From Tetmemena sp. SeJ-2015 (Eukaryota; Ciliophora; Spirotrichea; Sporadotrichida; Oxytrichidae): DNA of 11,657 nt. This document shows positions 1-7,356 of the stretch, one piece after another. The notes below the pieces were generated by a model. That model made no database searches. It was not told where the DNA came from and saw only the letters and a list, made by a program, of their open reading frames with translations. A program made the position numbers and the translations under genes. Location of the stretch: the NCBI GenBank assembly GCA_027382625.1, contig JAJKFJ010024829.1, positions 1-11,657 of the forward strand. Reading direction: 5' to 3'. Within the stretch, counting starts at the first letter, position 1. Every line of letters begins with the position of its first letter.

Positions 1-23
1 AGTTTAACAACATTAACAACAAC

Positions 24-1607
24 ATGAATAACACGAATACGAGAGGGTAGGGACAGATATGTAAGTATAAATAGCTTTTGCCTTACTTTAAAAAAGTTTC
101 GGGAAGTGTTATACATCAACAGCAGGAGCAAAATGGGTTCATTGAAATTATTTCTGCCTCTGGGGAAGCCTTGATACAGTAAGATCCAGAAATTATTGAG
201 AAGCAGTAGTCTCTGCTTTTATCTAAGAGATTTTCTTGTAAGTTCATAAACAAAAGCATATATGGCGATTATCTGATGTAACTTATTATGTTTAGTTTTC
301 AAGAGTATAAGGATAAGCGAGATCAGCTGCAATGACTTCGCAGCGCATTTTCTTTCAGAAGATGGGATGCTCTACTCTATGGGCAAAGACCACAAAAAGT
401 ATGGAATACTTGGTATGGGCACTGTCTATGAGGTTTCCTCCCCAACTCCAAACATTACAACCCTTATTTCTTATTCTAAGATGCTTTAACAATAGTCTAA
501 TAGATTACAGAATATCAAAGATTTCGATGGGGCTGAGCCACTGTTGCGCTCTCACATCAGGCGGATAGTTATACTCTTGGGGAACCGGTTAGAACGGGCA
601 GCTCTGCCATTCTGACGACACTATGTTCTCTTAAAATGCTCTTAAATTATAATCCAATTTTTTCTCTAATCTGCCTAAGCTTGTTCAGAGTTCTCGCAAT
701 ATGCACATCACTCAAATATACTGCTCTAGCTACTATACTCTACTCATCAATGCAAAAGGAAAGCTGAGTATGTTTGGTACTCTCAAAGGCTTTGCTAAAT
801 TTCTATTTGACTCTCCTACTAAAGAAGCAAGCAAGGATTCCCATTCAGGGCAGGGAGATCACTCTGGCTCAGCTAACAACAATAGCAATCTGTATTGCTA
901 TTTCTTCTCTATTATTAAAAAGATGGAAATTAAAGAGTGACTACTGCTCGTCCATGATTAGCAACGATCGGTCAGTGAGAAGACTCAAGCTTAAGTTAAA
1001 GTCCAATGAGAGAGTGTACAGAGTAGCACTTGCAGAGAAAGCTTTCCTAGTGCAAACTATCATCAATCCCGCCAGTGGAGTCTGTTCTCCCCCATTATCT
1101 TAGAAAGATTAGTCTCTGCCCTAGAGTGTTACAAGCAGCTGTGCTAACCTTAACTCTAATCTTATTTTAAGCTCTATTTATTAGGAATTATATAATAATC
1201 TTGCCACGGGTGCGCTGTCTCGCCATCCAAACTAGTTCAATCCCTCCTTCGCTTAGGAATAGAATTTAAAGAATCAAAATCAGCAAGTCAAGTTTTAAAT
1301 AACCATCATCTTTGCTTCATTTGTTACTATTAAGTAGGGAAACTTGTACTTCGTGGGTGATAGTTTCAAACCAGAGCTAGTTCTGGGTAGGAGAGATCTA
1401 AAGAGCTTTTAATTCTTAAACGGACAAAAGTACATAGTCATTCACGACACAAGTCAAATTATTATGATTTTCTTACTGAATTGTAAAGAATGCGAGATTT
1501 TTCTCAATTTGAAAGTAGATAAACTTTAAATTCAAGATAACTTTTTTAAAAATCAAATATTGATAAATAAGGTTTTGAAATAAGTTTCAAAGCTAATTTC
1601 ATTTTGA
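24..1607 (+). CDS. RCC1-like beta-propeller repeat protein, IES-interrupted germline gene
   Basis: Read with TAA/TAG as Gln, and after removal of five IESs, this gives about 430 residues with degenerate RCC1 repeats. Diagnostic stretches are SEDGMLYSMGKDHKKYGILG (about residues 69-88), SSPTPNITTL, ISMGLSHCCALTSGGQLYSW (about 111-130) followed by GTGQNGQL, then AKGKLSMFG, VYRVALAEKAFLVQT and QGNLYFVGDSFKPELVLG. These match the RCC1 pattern of G-x-L-Y-S-W-G strands alternating with I-S-x-G-x-x-H-x-x-A-L strands. RCC1-fold proteins act as exchange factors or protein-binding platforms; the specific partner here cannot be told. A serine/glutamine-rich insertion separates the last blade. ATG 24 is the first Met in an open frame that runs to the window edge (Asn-rich), so the true start may lie upstream. 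The 3' end is uncertain: the frame runs through AT-rich DNA to TGA 1605-1607, but an earlier end near 1512 is possible. Confidence 0.75.
50..104. other. IES, pointer GGGA
   Basis: GGGA occurs at 50-53 and 101-104. Removing 51 nt keeps the frame and joins RGQG to SVIHQQ. The segment is AT-rich. The alternative is a 36-nt intron at 61-96 that starts GTAAGT and ends AAAAAAG, which also keeps the frame. Confidence 0.5.
225..305. other. IES, pointer AAGAG
   Basis: AAGAG occurs at 225-229 and 301-305. Removing 76 nt shifts the frame by +1 as required, joining LLLSK to SIRISEISC, the start of an RCC1 strand. A canonical-looking intron (GTAAGT at 238, ending TTTAG at 295, 58 nt) gives the same frame change, so intron versus IES is not settled here. 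Confidence 0.6.
478..522. other. IES, pointer AAGAT
   Basis: AAGAT occurs at 478-482 and 518-522. Removing 40 nt (frame +1) joins TLISYSK to ISMGLSHCCALT, which restores the normal spacing between the S-P-T-P loop and the next RCC1 strand. Confidence 0.8.
883..964. other. IES, pointer TAGCAA
   Basis: TAGCAA occurs at 883-888 and 959-964. Removing 76 nt eliminates the in-frame TGA at 938-940, shifts the frame by +1 and joins SANNNSN to DRSVRRLKLK. Confidence 0.85.
1290..1335. other. IES, pointer AAGT (probable)
   Basis: AAGT occurs at 1290-1293 and 1332-1335. Removing 42 nt is frame-neutral and joins NQNQQVK to QGNLYFVGDS. There is no stop inside, so the case rests on the repeat, the AT-rich content and the hydrophobic, non-RCC1-like translation of the segment. 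Confidence 0.5.
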
Positions 1608-1736
1608 GGATATTAACAATCATTTAGTAAACATGGAGCTCAAGTCAAACTTAATTCAAAATAGTTTAAATTATTTATTTATAACTTTGGTAATTACCAA
1701 GAGGGAACTTAAAAAGGGGCACGCCGAAATTCAGAG
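1608..1736. other. AT-rich spacer between genes 1 and 2
   Basis: This 129-nt AT-rich stretch lies between the TGA at 1605-1607 and the first downstream ATG in the transporter frame. No telomere-like repeat, RNA gene or clear regulatory motif is visible. Confidence 0.5.
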
Positions 1737-3311
1737 ATGCAAGGAAGTATAGACACTCGCACTAAGTCAAGGACTGAAAAGACACAAGACATATCGCTTT
1801 ACCGCAGTCAGCAGCTCCCCTCCAATTTCCCAAACTAAGAAGTTATCATCGCTTCATTAAGATATTTATTTCAAGTAGATGACACACCTTTTAAAGACCC
1901 AACCATCTTAATAGAGAATGAAGGTTCGAACAGAAACCAAATTGCCATTTAGCAGGATCATCATGATGATATAAGATAGTACAAAAGCGAAAGCTTGAGA
2001 AGCTAGATCATGAACTCATCTCTAAACTCACAGCAGCTGCATGATCACCTTAACACAGTGAAGGGTCTGCTCTGCGGATTCATCGCCTCATGTACAGCAG
2101 GACTAACTTTAGACTTCCTCAAAATTCTCCTCTCGTTTAAGAGAAAAATATTTAGCTCTCTTCTTTAATTTTTCATTTACTGACATTTCAGCTTTTGAAC
2201 TGGTTTATTAACGCTCTCTAGTGGCATTTGTGCTCGTATCTTTGATCCTCTACTTTTCAGGCATTTCTCCTTTTGAGATAGTTAAAGAATGAAATTATAT
2301 TTTTAAGATAGAGAAAGACGTGATGGTGTATGCTTTTGGGAGAGTGTTTGGGTCAGCAATTGGCTTTATCACGATGGTGTTCTCACTCGAGCTCATTCCA
2401 GTTTCAAAGACAGTTGTCATCACTTACAATCCCTTCCTGGCTTCTCTTATTTCCTACCTCACTATCGGAGAGAAAATGACCAAACACGACCTGGTTTGCT
2501 CAATTATAATTGAGACTAATAATCATCATCTTACTTAATTAAGATAATAACTTGGTTTGCTTCTTCTTCTGCACGCTGGGTGTAATTATGCTCACGAACA
2601 CTCAGGCTCAAAAAAATTTAATAATTGATCTACCCTTCCCCCTTATATTAATTGTAGCTCCAACGAATGCACATGTGCACAGAGATGACGACATGCACAT
2701 GCTAAGAGAAATGGGTGGCATCGCGCTAGCAACAGTAGCGTCCATAAGTTTCAACTTGAGTTATGTAGCTCTGCGCAAGATTAAGGACAAGCCAGTGTCT
2801 TCGTGGATCCTGGTGTTCTACATAATGATAGTAAACTTAGTGTCCATGCCTGCTTTGTTCCTCTCCTACGATGTCTACAAAAACAACTTCACCCACTACT
2901 CCAACGAATAATATAGTACACTTTCATTCATTGCGTGTTTAACGAAGTGTGGAGTATAATCGTCATCGTGGGAGTTCTCACCCTAGCCACTCTCTACTTT
3001 ACAAACCGTGTAAATAGATATTTTTTCATCAATATTTAATATAAAACCTCATGTTCTACTATGAAAAGGCAGGTAGAGGGTCAGCCTATCAGAATTATTT
3101 AATCAATCAATAGTAAACTTTATTTAAATTTTGAGTTGATCTTTACATATGCGTTCGATGTGTTCTACATGAAAAACGATTTCAAAATTATGGAGTTAGT
3201 GGGTGCTTGGCTCATAGTAGAAAATTAAGATATAGATTGCTAATTGAATTAATTATAGTGATGGCGAATATCTATATCTATGTTTTGAAGTCCCTGAGGT
3301 TAATAGACTGA
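1737..3311 (+). CDS. EamA/DMT-superfamily (SLC35G-like) membrane transporter, IES-interrupted germline gene
   Basis: Removing nine IESs gives a continuous 396-codon frame from ATG 1737 to TGA 3309-3311. ATG 1737 is the first Met after an upstream in-frame TGA at 1605-1607. A soluble N-terminus of about 95 residues is followed by ten hydrophobic helices at roughly 97-117, 134-149, 160-180, 185-208, 214-231, 253-270, 283-305, 318-336, 346-363 and 370-388. Family hallmarks are ISAFELVYQRSLVAFVL after helix 1, IPVSKTVVITYNPFLASLIS with IGEKMT in the first half, and NFELIFTYAFDVFYM followed by ELVGAWLIV at the end of the second half. These are the two inverted EamA repeats of drug/metabolite transporters. 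The substrate cannot be predicted. A His/Asp-rich loop, HVHRDDDMHM (about 240-249), links the two halves. Nothing suggests decay once IESs are removed, so I read it as functional. Confidence 0.88.
1840..1876. other. IES, pointer AAGT (probable)
   Basis: AAGT occurs at 1840-1843 and 1873-1876. Removing 33 AT-rich nt is frame-neutral and joins FPNQEV to DDTPFKDPT, a smoother hydrophilic N-terminus. No stop codon forces this call. Confidence 0.5.
2108..2155. other. IES, pointer TTTAG
   Basis: TTTAG occurs at 2108-2112 and 2151-2155. Removing 43 nt makes the needed +1 shift and completes helix 1 (CTAGLTL joined to ALFFNFSF). No GT-AG intron fits this frame change. Confidence 0.88.
2276..2311. 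other. IES, pointer AGATAG
   Basis: AGATAG occurs at 2276-2281 and 2306-2311. Removing 30 nt eliminates the in-frame TGA at 2290-2292 and joins SPFEI to EKDVMVYAFG. Confidence 0.88.
2492..2561. other. IES, 9-bp pointer TGGTTTGCT
   Basis: TGGTTTGCT occurs at 2492-2500 and 2553-2561. Removing 61 nt makes a +1 shift and joins TKHDLVC to FFFCTLGVIML within helix 5. No GT-AG intron with matching phase exists, so this junction is among the strongest evidence for IESs rather than introns. Confidence 0.93.
2606..2660. other. IES, pointer GCTC
   Basis: GCTC occurs at 2606-2609 and 2657-2660. Removing 51 nt is frame-neutral. It deletes an A-rich, hydrophobic-coding segment and joins TNTQA to PTNAHVHRDD in the central loop. 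Confidence 0.7.
2903..2946. other. IES, pointer AACGAA
   Basis: AACGAA occurs at 2903-2908 and 2941-2946. Removing 38 nt (frame +2) joins FTHYSNE to VWSIIVIVGVL, the start of helix 8. Confidence 0.9.
2993..3060. other. IES, pointer TCTACT
   Basis: TCTACT occurs at 2993-2998 and 3055-3060. Removing 62 nt (frame +2) joins VLTLATLY to YEKAGRGSAYQN. Confidence 0.9.
3095..3127. other. IES, 8-bp pointer TTATTTAA
   Basis: TTATTTAA occurs at 3095-3102 and 3120-3127. Removing 25 nt (frame +1) joins AYQNYL to NFELIFTYAFDV. This is one of the shortest IESs here and has one of the longer pointers. Confidence 0.9.
3214..3259. other. IES, pointer ATAGT
   Basis: ATAGT occurs at 3214-3218 and 3255-3259. 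Removing 41 nt (frame +2) avoids the TGA at 3259-3261 and joins GAWLIV to MANIYIYVLKS, completing helix 10 before the stop at 3309-3311. Confidence 0.87.
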
Positions 3312-3556
3312 AGTCTATTTTTATAAGAAGAAAAACTAATTAAATCATTGCCTCTGTATTTAAAACTACTGTTATACTTGATTTTGATTATCCCATTCTC
3401 TACTGTAAATATATGATAGACTCATACTCTAACCATATTTAAAAAGTTGATGTAGCTATATTTAGTATATGAGGAAGAGGAAGGATATCGAGTGGTGATT
3501 GATTGAGTGAAAGAAGGCAAATAAGTTAACAGATTATAAATAAAGGTAAACTTCAA
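3312..3556. other. AT-rich spacer between genes 2 and 3
   Basis: This 245-nt AT-rich stretch carries no supported ORF. TGA at 3500-3502 closes the frame of gene 3 upstream of its ATG. If the flanking genes end up on separate macronuclear chromosomes, their ends would be formed here; no breakage signal is recognised. Confidence 0.5.
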
Positions 3557-6500
3557 ATGGCAGACTCTAAATCACCAACGCCCACCAATTAAGAACTCAC
3601 TAGCCACCACTTTCTACCGCCAACTCCCTCCCATATGACACCTTACCCTGACAATCCCCCTGCGCCTTTTTCATTTTCCTCGATTCCAGTTATATATTAT
3701 ACAATATACGCTTTCATTATGGAATTGAAAAGCTTGAAGCAGAATGATAAAAGGAAAACGGTCCTATTAAATTTAGGAAATTTTAACTCTAGTGGTTGCC
3801 CACTTGAAATGAAATATCCCTACAAACTATTTAAACAACGCAAACTTACATAGGATGGTATATCGTGATTCTTAACTAGTACGATAAGTGCTGGTTTTGT
3901 AAAATGATTATTAATTTACATTCCTCAAATTTTACTTTTTACTTTACTTTACTTTAATTTTGGAATGACTTTTTATTGAGTGGACCCAGCAGAGTGGGAC
4001 AACATCCCTCCTATGATTCCCCAGTTGTTTGCCAATCTTGAAACCTATCTGCTGCGGACGGTTGAGCTTTGCAACAACGAGTTCAAAGAGAAGGTGTCAC
4101 TCCAGTTGCCCATCCGCATTCAGCAAATTGGCAAACTGGCTGACAGGCGTTTCTATGCCCATGAAGAAGAACTAGAGAACATCAAGTCAGAAATCAAGGA
4201 TATCTTATTAAGTAAGCAGATATAAGTTGTCTACATTATTCTATATCCACATGCTGATTAAGGACATCTACTCTAAGTTCGCAACTCAGGAGAAAGTTAT
4301 AAAGGAGCACCAGTCCCAGGAGATGAACGCCTTTATCAAGGTCAAGCCAGAGGAGATGAAGTACGAGTCCTTCAACTACGACAAGACGCAACTTGAGGAG
4401 GAGAAACAGCATAAAGAGGTTTTCGCTCAGCCTCGCATGTACATGGCTTATAAATTACATGCATTCAGTATCTCTTTCAATGAGTGAATGAAAAAATTGA
4501 ATTTTAAGGAGAAGGTTGAGAAGTTCAGGATGCAAATTGTCAAGTAAACTAAGAATATTTAGTATGAGTAGTAGTAGGTGTAAAACGTTTTGGTTTACCA
4601 GGAGAACATGAGTTTCCGATTCAGGGAGATGGAGAAGGAGTTTCAGCACTCCATCCGCAAGAACGAGGACGACATCATGGACCTGCAAGTGAAGATAGAG
4701 GAGCAGCTCAAAGACCAGGCGGAGAAGTTCGACCTAGTCGTCTCCAACAACAAGGACATCATAGTCAACGAAGTGAACTAATATAATTAAAAGCATCTAT
4801 TTTTCATTTGAGATAATTACATGCTGTAATGTTTATACTTTCTTTATTTTTGTTGTCGCATGTACAGCATGAACCAGTTGAGGGAGTTGATATACCTGCA
4901 CGTGAACCGCTCCAGTCTGAAGTCTCTGGTGTATATGAGCAGCGGAGACATCCAGAAGTACAGAACGCAAATCGCCAGTCTGGAAAAGGCAGAAAGAGAC
5001 ATCAAGGAGGGACTAGAAGTGTTGAGGCAGGAGAAGGAAGAGCAGTTCAAGGTCAGAGATGCGGAGAGCACCGACTAGAAGGCAAGGAACGAGAAGATGT
5101 TCAGCGACCTCCTCACCAAACTAGGACTCACTATTAAGGAAGTCAAGAACCAGAACTTAACAGTCAAACAGGGAGAAGCACAAATTGAACAGCAGAAGGA
5201 GAAGGTTCATGCAATATTTCATTACATGTCACTATGATATGAAAGATAAATTAAGTGTATTTAAACGAAGTGAAGAACGACATCGATGCTGGATAGTAAA
5301 AGATAGAACAACTGAGGGAGGAGTTGACATCTATGCTGGATGGATTTATGCAGGACATTGAACGCAAGCTGGGCAGACAGTCAAACAAGACAGACTCAAT
5401 CACTCTCAACATGGAGAACAAGTTTGCTAAGGTCACGAAGGAAGTGAAGAAGGTCAGCAAGGACCTGTATAAAGTGCAGATATCAGGACCTGTTGCAGGA
5501 GGGGGGCTTGGAGGGGGAGGATCAGTAATTATGGATTTAACTTACATTCTTTATCTATTTAGAGGAAGTAGTGTGATGGATGGAGTTGCTTTGGCACAGA
5601 TAAATAAGTTGCAAGCCAAGTTATTCTCGCTAGAAACTCAGCAGAAGGAGCAGGATACAGAGACCAAGGCGTACATAAATCATGTCAAGAATGCAGTCAA
5701 GCAAATCATTACAACCCTATCTCAAGCATAGCTTACTATCGCAGACTAAAATGGAGGAGGGCATCTCTAATTGCCCATTGCAGGTCCACTTGGTTTGAGG
5801 ACTCACAACACAAGTATGCTGGTCCATGATTAGAGCGGAGTCATTGGAAAACTCAAGTCATTTAAGTATTATGGATTCATTTATACTTTCAGTTAAGTCT
5901 CCTTTCACAAAAGGAAGCAAGAAATACAGTCAGTAGCTCAACCTCTCCAACTTGAATGCACATGCCAGCAGCCTCAGTTCAAACCTAGGACTGGGAAACA
6001 ATTTCCAAAGTCAACTTTCTAATAACCAAAATAAAGACTTATAAGCTTAGTTGCATCTAGCAAACAACTAGACTCTATATCTTCCTAAGCTGAGAGACGA
6101 ACTTAATGAAAGCAGTCTTCAAGCTTTCAACCCTAATGCTTCTTTGAAAGATAACGTCATCAATAGCTTAAAAATATATAGGTAAGAGAATGATGAACAC
6201 TCAATAATTATGATAGCGAGGGAGGAGTGAATGACAGCCTCTAAAACATTAATCCTTAAATGCGGCAGAGCAAATAACTTAAGCAACCACCTTAACTCCT
6301 CATTGAGACAAGTAACCAGTCTCTCGGAGATTTCACAATCTAAAATCCAGTAACACTTACAACGAAAGCGAATGCAGGGACTACCACAGATAGAAATCAG
6401 CATCAGCGTGCTCTCAGCAACACAGTGATATTACACAGTTCCATTCATCATGCAAATACGGGCTCAGTAACTCCAATCCACAATTTTCTGGCTGACCAAA

Positions 6501-7216
6501 GTAGTAGCACTTAGCTTTTAGCAAATCACTCAGTAACTAAGAAAGACCTGCATCATCTACCTACTGTGTCCCCCTCTCCTTCCTCTCATTTGACTCTTAC
6601 CAATTCCTTTAAATATATTTTTCATTCAATTAAAGAGAGCAATATATCCTTAGTGGGTGGTGGGAATGTATTATAGTTTGATGATTTGTTCCAGAAGCGA
6701 CTTAGACATGTGCAGAGAATGCTGAATGAGGATGCTATTGAAATGGAGACAGTGAGAAACTACTTTACTAAAATAGCTGCCACTCATGCGATTTCCAAGT
6801 AGATTGGCGGCTCTGTAGTGGCTCATAGTCTCAACACTAAACACAAAGCAAAAACAGACTCAGTAGTAAGGAAAGCTGTTGATAGCAGCTCTATAGAAGG
6901 GAATATCGAAAATGAAAAGTCTTAACCTAAGAAGCCCAAAAATGATTAAAATAGCAATCAGGAATACCTAAACTCTAGGATTGATGCTCAAAATATTTCT
7001 CCTTTATATGGTTGATACTATGATAGTTATGCAGTATAACTCAATCAATCATTCGATGATAGGGCGAAGGCTGCAAAGCTTAAGATTCAAAAGTAGAGGC
7101 AAAAGTAGAATCAGTCTCAAGTGGACTTTGAGTAAACATTCAATTAGGGTGAGGATTTCTATGACCAAAGAGGAGAAAGTATCTTCGAAACTCAAAAGCC
7201 AATCACAAGTCTATGA
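3557..7216 (+). CDS. Large coiled-coil protein with Pro-rich N-terminus and Gly hinge, IES-interrupted germline gene; function unknown
   Basis: Removing eleven IESs joins twelve MDSs into 2844 nt (about 947 residues) from ATG 3557, the first Met after an in-frame TGA at 3500-3502, to TGA 7214-7216. Residues 1-44 are Ser/Thr/Pro-rich (MADSKSPTPTNQ, FLPPTPSH). A region around PAEWDNIPPMIPQLFANLE (about 44-62) leads into heptad-rich coiled coil to about residue 510, with stretches such as FRFREMEKEFQHSI, LEKAERDIKEGLEVLRQEKE and FAKVTKEVKKVSKDLYK. A glycine hinge (GPVAGGGLGGGGS, about 432-445) interrupts it, and coiled coil resumes at INKLQAKLFSLETQQKEQD. The last 400 residues are rich in Q, S, N and T, with a more ordered patch at FDDLFQKRLRHVQRMLNED (about 775-793). 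I recognise no catalytic motif or family. A cytoskeletal or cortical scaffold is a guess from composition only. The GC-rich, Lys/Glu AAG/GAG-biased codons contrast with the AT-rich IESs. Confidence 0.75.
3686..3989. other. Large IES (300 nt), pointer CCAG
   Basis: CCAG occurs at 3686-3689 and 3986-3989. Removing 300 nt clears the in-frame TGA codons in the segment (for example 3977-3979) and joins PFSFSSIP to AEWDNIPPMIP. The segment is AT-rich and is by far the longest IES in the window. An alternative is to keep 3690-3857 as coding and splice out 3858-3980 (GTATAT...TTGAG, 123 nt). Confidence 0.72.
4230..4271. other. IES, pointer TCTAC
   Basis: TCTAC occurs at 4230-4234 and 4267-4271. Removing 37 nt (frame +1) joins LLSKQIQVVY to SKFATQEKVIKE and keeps the helix continuous. 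Confidence 0.82.
4417..4517. other. IES, pointer AGGTT
   Basis: AGGTT occurs at 4417-4421 and 4513-4517. Removing 96 nt deletes the in-frame TGA at 4485-4487 and joins EEEKQHKEV to EKFRMQIVK, preserving the coiled-coil character. Confidence 0.8.
4544..4584. other. IES, pointer GTAAA
   Basis: GTAAA occurs at 4544-4548 and 4580-4584. Removing 36 nt is frame-neutral and deletes a run of TAG codons. It joins FRMQIVKQ to NVLVYQENMSF. Confidence 0.7.
4774..4874. other. IES, pointer TGAAC
   Basis: TGAAC occurs at 4774-4778 and 4870-4874. Removing 96 AT-rich nt eliminates an in-frame TGA and joins KDIIVNEVN to QLRELIYLHV. Confidence 0.87.
5201..5275. other. IES, pointer GAAG (alternative AGAA)
   Basis: GAAG occurs at 5201-5204 and 5272-5275. 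Removing 71 nt (frame +2) joins IEQQKEK to NDIDAGQQKIEQL. AGAA at 5200-5203 and 5274-5277 (74 nt) serves equally well for the frame, so the exact boundary is open by about one residue. Confidence 0.75.
5531..5581. other. IES, pointer ATGGAT
   Basis: ATGGAT occurs at 5531-5536 and 5576-5581. Removing 45 nt is frame-neutral and deletes a tyrosine/leucine-rich translation out of keeping with the hinge. It joins GGGGSVIMD to GVALAQINKL. Confidence 0.82.
5862..5898. other. IES, pointer TTAAGT
   Basis: TTAAGT occurs at 5862-5867 and 5893-5898. Removing 31 nt gives the needed +1 shift and joins GVIGKLKSFK to SPFTKGSKKYS. Confidence 0.88.
6163..6217. other. IES, pointer ATAGC (alternative ATAG)
   Basis: ATAGC occurs at 6163-6167 and 6213-6217. 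Removing 50 nt (frame +2) eliminates an in-frame TGA and joins LKDNVINS to EGGVNDSLQN. ATAG at 6178-6181 and 6213-6216 (35 nt), which also fits a GTAAGA...ATAG intron, is an alternative. Confidence 0.75.
6605..6651. other. IES, pointer TCCTT
   Basis: TCCTT occurs at 6605-6609 and 6647-6651. Removing 42 strongly AT-rich nt is frame-neutral and joins HLTLTNS to LVGGGNVLQF. Confidence 0.7.
7007..7031. other. Candidate minimal IES, triple TATG
   Basis: TATG occurs at 7007-7010, 7019-7022 and 7028-7031. An in-frame TGA at 7013-7015 must be removed or read through. Deleting 12 nt (first to second copy) or 21 nt (first to third) keeps the frame and gives SPLY joined to DSYAVQL or to AVQL. A 24-nt GT-AG removal (7011-7034) also works. 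Which one operates is unresolved. Confidence 0.45.
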
Positions 7217-7356
7217 ACTATAATATATGGGGAGTGGACAGTATAAATTTCTTAAATAAATGATTATTCATACAACTCTTCATACCTATCATTGTATTAG
7301 AATAGAAAATACCAAAATAAATTGTAGTTTAATTAGTTAAAAGTGGACATTAAGAA
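7217..7356. other. AT-rich spacer between genes 3 and 4
   Basis: This 140-nt AT-rich stretch lies between TGA 7214-7216 and ATG 7357. It contains an in-frame TGA at 7261-7263 for the downstream gene and no ATG in that frame before 7357, which supports the start chosen. Confidence 0.5.

Noticed and set aside
3666..3974. CTTTTT repeat (3666-3671 and 3969-3974) as the boundary of the large IES
   Set aside because: It leaves the TGA at 3977-3979 in frame; CCAG is the pair that clears it.
4223..4262. TAAG repeat (4223-4226 and 4259-4262) as an IES pointer
   Set aside because: The spacing of 36 nt does not give the frame shift needed; the TCTAC pair at 37 nt does.
944..5832. Near-identical string TGCTSGTCCATGATTAG at about 944-960 and 5816-5832
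   Set aside because: One copy lies inside an IES and the other in coding sequence of a different gene. The match is 16 of 17 and could be chance; no further similarity extends from it.
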